A stretch of 38,245 nt of DNA from a virus, in the IMG/VR virus record IMGVR_UViG_3300033141_000627, positions 1-38,245 of that record. One strand, given 5' to 3'. Below are positions 21,830-29,757 of this stretch, one piece after another. Position 1 is the stretch's first letter; each line of letters begins with the position of its first letter. The position numbers were made by a program, and so were the translations under genes. The notes under the pieces are model-generated. The model was not told the origin of the DNA, made no database searches, and saw only the letters and a list, made by a program, of their open reading frames with translations.

Positions 21830-22999
21830 ATGGCACTATCATTCGCAACAACGGCTCTCTTACAACGAGAGATTATCGCAAACCTAGACAACAAAACAAT
21901 TATCCGAGAATTTGCTAATCACAAATTTGAAGGAGAATTAAAACGGCAAGGAGACACTGTAACAGTACAATCTCTAGGAGACGTTACTTGGAATCGAGGA
22001 CAAACTTCAGGATCAGCTATTACAGCAGGAACACTTACTGTATCTGAATTCCAATTAACAGTAAACGAATGTGACAATGTTAACATTCCAGTAAAAGATA
22101 TTGATGTAATTCAATACAACCGTGATGCACAAGGAGACGTAGCTTCTCGAATGGGGAACGCACTTGCACAAAACATGGATAAATATACTGGACAGCTTGC
22201 AGCATATAACGCTACAACTAAGAATACTACAGCTATTACTATGGCAGTAGGTAACTCTTACTCTACAATTGCACGACTTAAAACTGATCTAGCAAAACTA
22301 AACGTAATTGACGGACTAACAGTATTCGTATCTCCAGAAGTAGAAAACTTCTTAGTACAATCTACTGAGTTTATCAATACTGAAGTAGGTGCAGGACAAC
22401 GAATTAACGGTATGATTGGACGAGTAGCAGGATTAGATGTACGTAGTACAAACAACCTACCTCATGTTTCAACTTTAACAATGCCTACAATTGCAGTTGA
22501 TACTAATACTTTCACTATTGACGGAGTAGTAATTACTTTCGTTTCATCAGGAACAGCGGCAGCAGCAGGAGAAGTTTCAATTGGAGCAGATGTAGCAGCT
22601 AACCAGGTAAACCTTGTAGCAGCTATTAACGGAACAGGAACACCAGGAGCAGCAACTTATATTGAGTTCTCTGCAGCAGACCGACTAATTCTAAAGAATG
22701 CATACATACAAGCAGAATCTGCTTTTAATGCTTCTGACAAACTACGAATCTACTCAGCATCAGCTATTACAACTTCTGAAACGGTAACACCAGCAGATTT
22801 CGTTGTATCAGCAGACGCAACTATTATCTTCGCAATGGATCGAGACGCAGTTAATGTGGTAGATCAAATGGTGAAAATGGTTTCACGAGATCAACAAGAC
22901 GCAACATCTACAAATCTTTTAGGAGAATATGTGTACGGTGGAGCAGTTCTAGGACGAAACGCAGACCGAATCGCAACATACGATGTAGCAAACGGATAA
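21830..22999 (+). CDS. Major capsid protein (HK97 fold)
   Basis: 389 aa. Core features: LQREIIANLDNKTIIREFAN, a spine-helix region, VFVSPEVENFLVQSTEF and IIFAMDRDAVNVVDQMVKMV typical of P22/N4-type coat proteins. Residues about 212-326 form an inserted Thr/Ala-rich domain (FTIDGVVITFVSSGTAAAAG and so on), an accessory surface domain also seen in other coat proteins. Arg codons are 13 CGA, 2 CGT, 1 CGG and no AGA/AGG. Followed by a terminator at 23014. Confidence 0.9.
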   Translation: MALSFATTALLQREIIANLDNKTIIREFANHKFEGELKRQGDTVTVQSLGDVTWNRGQTSGSAITAGTLTVSEFQLTVNECDNVNIPVKDIDVIQYNRDAQGDVASRMGNALAQNMDKYTGQLAAYNATTKNTTAITMAVGNSYSTIARLKTDLAKLNVIDGLTVFVSPEVENFLVQSTEFINTEVGAGQRINGMIGRVAGLDVRSTNNLPHVSTLTMPTIAVDTNTFTIDGVVITFVSSGTAAAAGEVSIGADVAANQVNLVAAINGTGTPGAATYIEFSAADRLILKNAYIQAESAFNASDKLRIYSASAITTSETVTPADFVVSADATIIFAMDRDAVNVVDQMVKMVSRDQQDATSTNLLGEYVYGGAVLGRNADRIATYDVANG

Positions 23000-23013
23000 T
23001 CGTTAATTAATCC

Positions 23014-23034
23014 CTCCCCTTGTAATGAGGGGAG
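23014..23034 (+). terminator. Hairpin after the coat gene
   Basis: CTCCCC (23014-23019) and GGGGAG (23029-23034) form a GC-rich hairpin, with TATTT following. Weak U tract; it may act as a partial terminator or as an mRNA-stabilising 3' end for the coat message. Confidence 0.7.
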
Positions 23035-23058
23035 TATTTAGCAAATAATTATAATAAT

Positions 23059-23298
23059 ATGTCAAATTCATCAACAGGTAAATTCGTAGTAGTAACAGCA
23101 AGTGCAACTCCTTTCTCATACGGAGGACATCTTGCCATTACTCAATCAGTTTATTCTTCAACAACACAAAACATTGTATGTTTAAATAGCATTGGAGACT
23201 CAATCACTATTCCTTTCTTTGAAGGTCAAACAATAGAGATTGAAACAAATGCTATTACTACAGCAGGTGCTAACACATGTCTAGCAATTTTCAAATAA
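23059..23298 (+). CDS. Small virion protein candidate, 79 aa
   Basis: Beta-rich, Ser/Thr-rich sequence with no charged clusters (KFVVVTASATPFSYGGHLAI, then SITIPFFEGQTIEIETNAIT), like head decoration or spike-base proteins. Between the coat and fibre genes. Function is inferred from place and composition. Confidence 0.6.
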   Translation: MSNSSTGKFVVVTASATPFSYGGHLAITQSVYSSTTQNIVCLNSIGDSITIPFFEGQTIEIETNAITTAGANTCLAIFK

Positions 23299-23317
23299 TA
23301 CATTAATTACCTAGAAC

Positions 23318-25726
23318 ATGGCAGCAACAAGAACTGTACAAAACGGCGTGTTAGTTGACGGTGAAAAACTGGATAATCTTCCAGCTGATACTAGTGCTGA
23401 GTTAGCATTAAAGGCAGACAAATCAACAACAATCACAGCAGGGACAGGATTAAGCGGAGGAGGTGATTTAAGTTCTAATAAGACTATTGATTTAGAGAAT
23501 ACTGCTGTTACTCCAGGAGCATATACTTCTGTAAACGCAACAGTAGATGAACAAGGACGTATTACATCTATGGCTAACGGAGCAGGAGGAGGAACGGTTA
23601 CAGAGGTTACATCTGCCAATGCTGACATTGCAGTAGCTACAGGAACTACAACACCAGAACTTACTTTAAATAGTGGTACAGGAGCAGATCAGATAGTAAA
23701 ACTAGATGGCACGGCTAAACTTCCAGCAGTAGACGGTTCACAACTTACAAACTTACCAAGTCCAGGAGGAGATGTAGTAGGACCAGCAAGTGCGGTAGAT
23801 GAAAATATTGCAGTTTATGATAGCACTACAGGAAAACTTATTAAAGATGGAGGTAAAACAGTAGCGCAAGTATTAGATCGTGCTAATCATACAGGAACAC
23901 AAACAGCTTCAACTATTAGTGATTTAGATAGCGCAACAATTACATTTTCAAATAAAACATTAGATGATACTAATGTTATTGAGGACTTTGCCTCATTAAA
24001 ACAAGCAAATGTTGTAGGTAATCCTACAAGTATTGATAACTTTCAAGAAATCTATAATCACTGGTATAGTTCAGGTTTAATGCACTATGGTGATTTAACA
24101 GATAACGAAGACGGTACAGTTAATATAGATGAAGGAGAAGGCGCATTACGTGCAGCAGCGGATGCTCATACAACTTTATATAATATTGTTATACCTGAAA
24201 AACTGAGTCTCGCAATGACTGATAATGCGACAAACTATATTTCTATAGATTGGAATGGAGGAACCCCTCAATACATCACAAGTACATCAGAAGCTTCATT
24301 TAACTGTTTAGATGTTTGTTTATGTTATATGGTTGTAAGGGAAGGATTTACATTAAACTGGGTAGACGCAAGAGAACAAAACGTAGATGCGAATCGTAAG
24401 GCAAGACGGTTATTCTTAGATTTCTCACGATTTATACATGCAGAAGGAGGAACGCTTATATCAGAGCCGGCAAACTTAGCAGTCGCACTAACTGAAGGGT
24501 CGTTTTATTTTATGATGGAACAAGTGCCTCATATTGCATTTGATACCTCTGTAGCAGGAACAGCAAATGCTAATGTATTTACATTATACTATAGAGATGG
24601 TGGAACAGGGTGGACATCAGAAGAAGATTCAAAATTAATTGATACAACATTATACGATGGAGATACAGGAACGCCAGTAGAATTAGGTAATGCTAAATAT
24701 GGTGTAACATGGTTTTATGTTGCAAATAATACGCCATCTAAAATGGTGGCAGTTATGGGACAAGAAGTGTATGGGAGTCAAGCAGCCGCAGAAGCAGCCA
24801 GTCCTCCGTCAGAAGTACCACCTATTGTGGCTGGACTAGGTGCATTAGCAGGATTTGTGGTATATATAAAAGGAGGAGCATCATTTCTTAATGAACTAAG
24901 TGCATTTGAGCAAACATTTAGCGCATCACAAGTTTCAACACATAACGCACAAGCAGGATTACAAGGAGGAGGAGTAGATGAATACTACCATGCAACTGAT
25001 GCTGAATATACAGTACTACAAAATACAAGTGGAACAAATACAGGAGATCAAACAAGTATAGTAGGTATTACAGGAACTAAAGCACAGTTCGATACAGCTG
25101 TTACAGATGGTGACTTTGCATATCAAGCAGATATACCAGACAACACAGACTTTGTAGATTTAACAACTGCACAAACAGTAGCAGGAGTTAAAACATTCTC
25201 TAGTTCGCCAGTAGTACCAGCACCAACAACTGATTTACAGGCAGCTACAAAGAAATATGTAGATGATGCTTCAGGAGGAGGAGCAGAATATTTTATAATT
25301 GAAGATCAAAAAGCAACTAGTGTAGCAGGAGGTACATTTACATCTGGTGCATGGCAAACACGAGATATTAATACAGTTATAGTTAATAGTATTACCGACG
25401 CGTCTTTATCATCAAATCAATTCACATTACCATCTGGTACTTATAACATACAATATAAGGCGCCAGCATATTCTGTAACTGGTCATAAAGTAAAATTATA
25501 CAATACAACAGATGCTACTGATGACTCTATTGGCTCTTCTGAAATTTCAGATTCTGGAGCTTCTCCTTCAAGTTTTGGTGAAACACAAATAACTATTGCA
25601 GCAACAAAGACATTTGAATTACAACATCGTTGTAGTGCAACGAGAACTGTAACTGGGCTTGGAAGAGCTACCAATTTTGGAGTAGTAGAAGTATATGCTC
25701 AAGTATCTATTCAAAAAATAGCATAA
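23318..25726 (+). CDS. Tail fibre / fibre-like protein, 802 aa
   Basis: The N-terminal 100 residues carry the phage-fibre repeat TAGTGLSGGGDLSSNKTIDL plus VDEQGRITSMANG. Repeats of the HTGTQ and NTSGTNTGDQTS type and VPAPTTDLQAATKKYVDD follow, then a C-terminal beta domain (ATSVAGGTFTSGAWQTRDIN...) like C1q/DUF-type fibre heads. The middle, about 220-500, is a soluble globular region. It probably trimerises and touches the host. A second candidate receptor-binding protein lies at 29758. Confidence 0.78.
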   Translation: MAATRTVQNGVLVDGEKLDNLPADTSAELALKADKSTTITAGTGLSGGGDLSSNKTIDLENTAVTPGAYTSVNATVDEQGRITSMANGAGGGTVTEVTSANADIAVATGTTTPELTLNSGTGADQIVKLDGTAKLPAVDGSQLTNLPSPGGDVVGPASAVDENIAVYDSTTGKLIKDGGKTVAQVLDRANHTGTQTASTISDLDSATITFSNKTLDDTNVIEDFASLKQANVVGNPTSIDNFQEIYNHWYSSGLMHYGDLTDNEDGTVNIDEGEGALRAAADAHTTLYNIVIPEKLSLAMTDNATNYISIDWNGGTPQYITSTSEASFNCLDVCLCYMVVREGFTLNWVDAREQNVDANRKARRLFLDFSRFIHAEGGTLISEPANLAVALTEGSFYFMMEQVPHIAFDTSVAGTANANVFTLYYRDGGTGWTSEEDSKLIDTTLYDGDTGTPVELGNAKYGVTWFYVANNTPSKMVAVMGQEVYGSQAAAEAASPPSEVPPIVAGLGALAGFVVYIKGGASFLNELSAFEQTFSASQVSTHNAQAGLQGGGVDEYYHATDAEYTVLQNTSGTNTGDQTSIVGITGTKAQFDTAVTDGDFAYQADIPDNTDFVDLTTAQTVAGVKTFSSSPVVPAPTTDLQAATKKYVDDASGGGAEYFIIEDQKATSVAGGTFTSGAWQTRDINTVIVNSITDASLSSNQFTLPSGTYNIQYKAPAYSVTGHKVKLYNTTDATDDSIGSSEISDSGASPSSFGETQITIAATKTFELQHRCSATRTVTGLGRATNFGVVEVYAQVSIQKIA

Positions 25727-26472
25727 TGAACAACACAATATACAGCGTCGGCGAAGGAGACTTCATCTTACATGCTACAAAACATGTAAGATCTCCTGCA
25801 AAAAGCTACTTCAATACACGAATAGCTTACTATCAGAGTGAAATCCACAAGCTTTCATGTTCACTACACGCTTGCATGACAGTAGTATCTAACCAAACAG
25901 GATATAAATTTACTTTACAACAACGAAAATCTATACTAAAACTAGCTATTTCAAGAGGCTTTGATGTAAATATGGGCTGGTACATGCAATCTTCCGTTAA
26001 GTGCATTGCAGACTATTGTAACGACGAATTAGGTATGGATTTAGTGTATGCACGAGTTAAGTGGACACAATATGAAGAACTAGCAGAGAAAGGGTTTGGT
26101 ATTGTATCAGGATACAAGCAAAAGGCAGGAATGGGTAAAGATCGTTCAGATGGTGTACTAGGAGATGATGGGATTCAGTATGGCAGCGTAGCTTACGGAC
26201 ATTTAGTTAGTTTCTGGAACTATGCAAAACGTGTAGATCAAAAGAAAGCGTTTACAAAAGTAATTGGAGATAGTAAGTTTGGGATGGTAGATAATTACTA
26301 TCCTAAACATAAAAATAATGAGACTTTCATAGAAAACCTTGCAGATATGGTGTTACAAGATACTATATTTAAGAACGGGTATATTATATACGAAAAGAAG
26401 TTAACTAAAGCATTTACAAGAATACATTTCAATCAGAAGCTTAGAGATTTGCGTAAGATATTAAGCACATAA
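25726..26472 (+). CDS. Papain-like cysteine peptidase candidate, 248 aa
   Basis: The pattern KLSCSLHACMTVVSNQ (C45 or C50, start of a helix), YGHLVSFWNY (H159) and GDSKFGMVDNYY (D182 or N190) matches the Cys-His-Asx order of C39/papain-like peptidases. The start overlaps the fibre stop (TAATG). In a structural cassette such an enzyme could process virion proteins or cut cell-wall peptide during entry. Without alignment I cannot prove catalysis. Confidence 0.5.
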   Translation: MNNTIYSVGEGDFILHATKHVRSPAKSYFNTRIAYYQSEIHKLSCSLHACMTVVSNQTGYKFTLQQRKSILKLAISRGFDVNMGWYMQSSVKCIADYCNDELGMDLVYARVKWTQYEELAEKGFGIVSGYKQKAGMGKDRSDGVLGDDGIQYGSVAYGHLVSFWNYAKRVDQKKAFTKVIGDSKFGMVDNYYPKHKNNETFIENLADMVLQDTIFKNGYIIYEKKLTKAFTRIHFNQKLRDLRKILST

Positions 26473-26473
26473 C

Positions 26474-26872
26474 ATGAGTGACAACGTAACATATAAAGAT
26501 TTGGCTAAATTTGAAAAAAGCTTTGAAGCTGCTTTAAAGCATGACAGGCATGAGGCGCGTAAAGATCGAACAGTTTTTGAGCATAATCTAACAGATTCGT
26601 TGTCTGATCTATCAACAGCAACAACGGAAAACACTGTTAATATAAAGAATATGGCAAAGTCAATAACTCGAATGTCACAAGCTATTATTAAATTGTCAGA
26701 TAAGAACGATGGGAAAGTAAGTAATACATTATTTTACAGTACAGTAGCAGCATTTGCAACGGCTTTAGTTTTTTTTCTATATGCTCAGTTATCAAATATA
26801 GAAAGAATTACTTCCTTAGAGGCAATGAATAATAGAATAGAGGACTTAGAAGAAGAAATTAATAAACAATAA
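26474..26872 (+). CDS. Coiled-coil tail-anchored membrane protein, 132 aa
   Basis: A charged N-terminal half (KFEKSFEAALKHDRHEARKD), a long helical region, one membrane helix at about 85-103 (LFYSTVAAFATALVFFLYAQ) and an acidic C-terminal coiled coil. Two bases after the peptidase gene. Could be a minor virion protein or holin-associated factor. Confidence 0.6.
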   Translation: MSDNVTYKDLAKFEKSFEAALKHDRHEARKDRTVFEHNLTDSLSDLSTATTENTVNIKNMAKSITRMSQAIIKLSDKNDGKVSNTLFYSTVAAFATALVFFLYAQLSNIERITSLEAMNNRIEDLEEEINKQ

Positions 26873-26874
26873 TT

Positions 26875-27045
26875 ATGGCAACTACAGCAAAAGAACGTAT
26901 AAAAGCAAGGGTTAAAGCTCGTGGAGGAGCAACTGCAGCATCTAAAGCGGCAGCTAAAGCACGTATTAAGAAACGTGTAGAAGCACGCAAGAAGAAAGCT
27001 AAAGGGATTATAAGACGAAATATACGAGGTAATCTACACGCATGA
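26875..27045 (+). CDS. Highly basic Ala/Lys/Arg-rich protein, 56 aa
   Basis: MATTAKERIKARVKARGGAT, AASKAAAKARIKKRVEARKK, then KAKGIIRRNIRGNLHA. Lys and Arg make up about 40 percent with almost no acidic residues, like small chromatin proteins (Hc1, H1 tail, adenovirus core proteins). Within the structural module it could be packaged with DNA. Downstream in the +1 frame lies a short hydrophobic peptide (AILAGLLLLLTLNSVIQL) without a clear start. Confidence 0.6.
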   Translation: MATTAKERIKARVKARGGATAASKAAAKARIKKRVEARKKKAKGIIRRNIRGNLHA

Positions 27046-27129
27046 TAAACAACTGGCAATATTAGCAGGTTTGTTGTTATTGCTTACTTTAAATAGTGTG
27101 ATACAATTGGATTAATTAACTTTATTACT

Positions 27130-27336
27130 ATGAACAAAGCACTTGAACTACTAAAACAAAGGCGTGTATGGGCTGGTATTGTAGGTACACTAGGTTTCTT
27201 AGCAACTGCGCTAGGGTTAGGAATTGAAATTGATACAGAAAACCTTACAGAAGCACTTACAGCAGCAGGAACAGCACTTTCAGCTCTTATTACAGCTTTA
27301 TTAGCACTATCTAGTTACTTTCAACCTAAAAAATAA
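27130..27336 (+). CDS. Holin-like two-helix membrane protein, 68 aa
   Basis: Segments at about 13-31 (VWAGIVGTLGFLATALGLGI) and 45-62 (AGTALSALITALLALSSYF), both termini charged (QRR at the start, PKK at the end). Size and shape fit class II holins, and similar small proteins occur among late genes, but it is not next to the endolysin; the lysis-cassette proteins at 36485 and 36640 are alternatives. Confidence 0.55.
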   Translation: MNKALELLKQRRVWAGIVGTLGFLATALGLGIEIDTENLTEALTAAGTALSALITALLALSSYFQPKK

Positions 27337-27339
27337 GTC

Positions 27340-28170
27340 ATGGCATTCCAATATCAAGAAATTCTAGACAGTCAGGTTAATGGTACAGAAACAGTATTCA
27401 CGCTTGATAACAATATATCGCTAATTACAGCGGTTACTTTTGATGGTGTTGCTTATCTTGGAACAGTTACAGTTACAGGAGCAAAAGAAATTGCTTTGGC
27501 AGATGTACCAAATGCAACTCTACGTGTTTCTTATTACACATCAGCACCAACAGGTACATCAAATCTTATTCTAGTTTCAGACGCTATAGCACGACTACAA
27601 CGAGCATACAATGACAACTTAGGAGAAATAAGTAACGAGTTATTCTTTGATTGGTTCTCTGATCTGAACTATATGATCTACCGAGTTCTATATAAGAACG
27701 ATCCTACTGCGTATATAAACACAGTACCATTTAGTATTACTTCTGGTACAGCAGCTTACTCATTGCCCTCAGACTTTAAAGACATGAAAGTACGAGGCTG
27801 TGGAATATTTAAAGATGATGCAACAACAGGAGCAACAACAAGTAAAAGGCTTATCCAGTCAGGAGTAGGAGCAAAAGACTTAGGGTACTACTTAAATCTT
27901 AATACATTTGTAGTAACTCCAGAGCCTGATACAGCGGCTACAGTAACAATGAGGTATATTCCTAAGGTTTTACCTATTACAGCTACTACAGACTATTTAT
28001 ACTTAGATATTGAACACTTCAATGCAGTGATCAACTACCTAGATAATCGGTACGGACAATGGAACTTAGACTCTATTAAAGAAATGAGTGCAGATACTAG
28101 GTTTGCAAGAGACTTACAAGAGATATTTGCAGACACATATAGAACGCCAAAAATAGTCAGGTTTCGTTAA
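27340..28170 (+). CDS. Head-tail adaptor / tail tubular protein A-like
   Basis: 276 aa. The N-terminal 80 residues are beta-rich (FTLDNNISLITAVTFDGVAY), then the helical core typical of podoviral adaptors: LVSDAIARLQRAYNDNLGEI, YSLPSDFKDMKVRGCGIF and a closing HFNAVINYLDNRYGQW. It should ring the portal and connect to the nozzle protein encoded next. Confidence 0.7.
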   Translation: MAFQYQEILDSQVNGTETVFTLDNNISLITAVTFDGVAYLGTVTVTGAKEIALADVPNATLRVSYYTSAPTGTSNLILVSDAIARLQRAYNDNLGEISNELFFDWFSDLNYMIYRVLYKNDPTAYINTVPFSITSGTAAYSLPSDFKDMKVRGCGIFKDDATTGATTSKRLIQSGVGAKDLGYYLNLNTFVVTPEPDTAATVTMRYIPKVLPITATTDYLYLDIEHFNAVINYLDNRYGQWNLDSIKEMSADTRFARDLQEIFADTYRTPKIVRFR

Positions 28171-28178
28171 ACACATAA

Positions 28179-29747
28179 ATGAACTACACACCAGTACAAC
28201 TCCCAGTGGCAAAAACGACTAACAAGCTTACAACTTTTGCACCTAAAGGAGAGAATCTTTTAGATTTACCTGAGTTTACTAGCTTAGACTTTGCTACACG
28301 TATTGAAAACTTGTTACCTGTTGCAGGAGCAAAACTAGAGAAGAGTAAGGGATACACCGACTACTTAACTAATGGAACAACACAAATCAGTAATTCTGTT
28401 AAATATAACGGTGTTACTTACTACGGACAAGACGACAAGTTTTATAAGAATGACGGTACTACAAATACACTTATACATACAATGACTGCAACAGGAGTAT
28501 TTTCGATTGTACGGTTTGGTGAGTATATTCTAGTTACTAACAACTCTGAGAAAGTAGGACGTTATGATATAAGTGGAACATCATATGCTGCAATCACACT
28601 AGCCCCTATATGTAAACGGTTATTTATATTTAATAAACGGCTTGCATGTGGTGGTATTAGTACAGATTTAAGTGAGGTTATATGTTCAGAGGAGTTTGTA
28701 GGATCTAATCCTCCATTTGAATTTCCAGCAGCATCGTCACCAGCACTTACAACAGATCAGTTTGACTTTTCTTTTGCTAATGCAGGAGAAGTAAATGATT
28801 TTGGTCAATTAGGATCTCAATTAATTACAGTTTATAAGCAAGGAGAATCAGGGATACGAGCAGACGTTATTGATACTAGTGGACTTGGAGTACGACTTAA
28901 TATCATTACTGATTTCCAACGAACAAGCTTAGGAGGGATTAGAGCATTATCTACTAAGTTTGGGTTATTCTACACTAGCAGTGCAGGAGTATTACAAATG
29001 CTATCAGGTGGAGCTACTAATCAACCATACTCAGAACAAAACAACGTAATCTCTAATTTATTTGATGATCCATTCATTAATACCTTAGACTTCGATAACT
29101 CTTCACTGTACTTAGACGAAAAGAGACACCTATTATACATTTCATGCGCTCAGAACTCTTCTTTTAACAACTTTGTACTTATATATAATCTTGACACTAA
29201 ACAGTGGACAAGACGAACAGGATGGTATATTTCATCATTCTATAATGACGGATTAACGGTGTATGGATCTTCTTCAATCGAAGGGAAGATTTATAAACTG
29301 TTTGACGGTAACTCTGATGGAGATTTAGACATTAAGATTACATTTGAACAAGAGTTTACAGAAGGACAAGTTATTAGTTTGAGTATGCTAGAAGAGATTT
29401 ACGCAGGAGGTAAACTTTCAGCTGGTCAAGTAATAAATATCGAACTTGATATATGGGATAAAGCTGGTATTCTAAAGCCAAACTACAAGACATTGACATG
29501 GGGATTGTCATCTGCTAGTCCTAGCGGATTAGGAATAGGTACAGGAGGAGGAGGAACTCTACCTATAGGATCAGGAGGAATAGCATCATCAAGTACTATT
29601 GCATCATGGTTTCATAAGCAAGTTAAAATCTTTGAATACTCACGATTAGTGGTTAGAGTAACAGAAGAAAGTGGTTTACCTTTAGAATTAAACTGGTTGT
29701 CACTTATAACAAAAGAAAAAGGCGTAAATCGGAAATATACATACTAA
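28179..29747 (+). CDS. Tail nozzle / tubular protein B-like
   Basis: 522 aa. Repeated beta blades (GYTDYLTNGTTQI, VRFGEYILVTNNSEKVGRYD, LFIFNKRLACGG, YISCAQNSSFNNFVLIYNLD) indicate a beta-propeller as in P22 gp10 and T7 gp12 nozzles. Starts MNYTPVQLPVAKTTN, typical of this group. Follows the adaptor after eight bases. Confidence 0.75.
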   Translation: MNYTPVQLPVAKTTNKLTTFAPKGENLLDLPEFTSLDFATRIENLLPVAGAKLEKSKGYTDYLTNGTTQISNSVKYNGVTYYGQDDKFYKNDGTTNTLIHTMTATGVFSIVRFGEYILVTNNSEKVGRYDISGTSYAAITLAPICKRLFIFNKRLACGGISTDLSEVICSEEFVGSNPPFEFPAASSPALTTDQFDFSFANAGEVNDFGQLGSQLITVYKQGESGIRADVIDTSGLGVRLNIITDFQRTSLGGIRALSTKFGLFYTSSAGVLQMLSGGATNQPYSEQNNVISNLFDDPFINTLDFDNSSLYLDEKRHLLYISCAQNSSFNNFVLIYNLDTKQWTRRTGWYISSFYNDGLTVYGSSSIEGKIYKLFDGNSDGDLDIKITFEQEFTEGQVISLSMLEEIYAGGKLSAGQVINIELDIWDKAGILKPNYKTLTWGLSSASPSGLGIGTGGGGTLPIGSGGIASSSTIASWFHKQVKIFEYSRLVVRVTEESGLPLELNWLSLITKEKGVNRKYTY

Positions 29748-29757
29748 CAATTAGCCA

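Noticed and set aside
27042-27065. Tiny ORF MINNWQY
   Set aside because: Seven codons overlapping the basic-protein stop with no further support.
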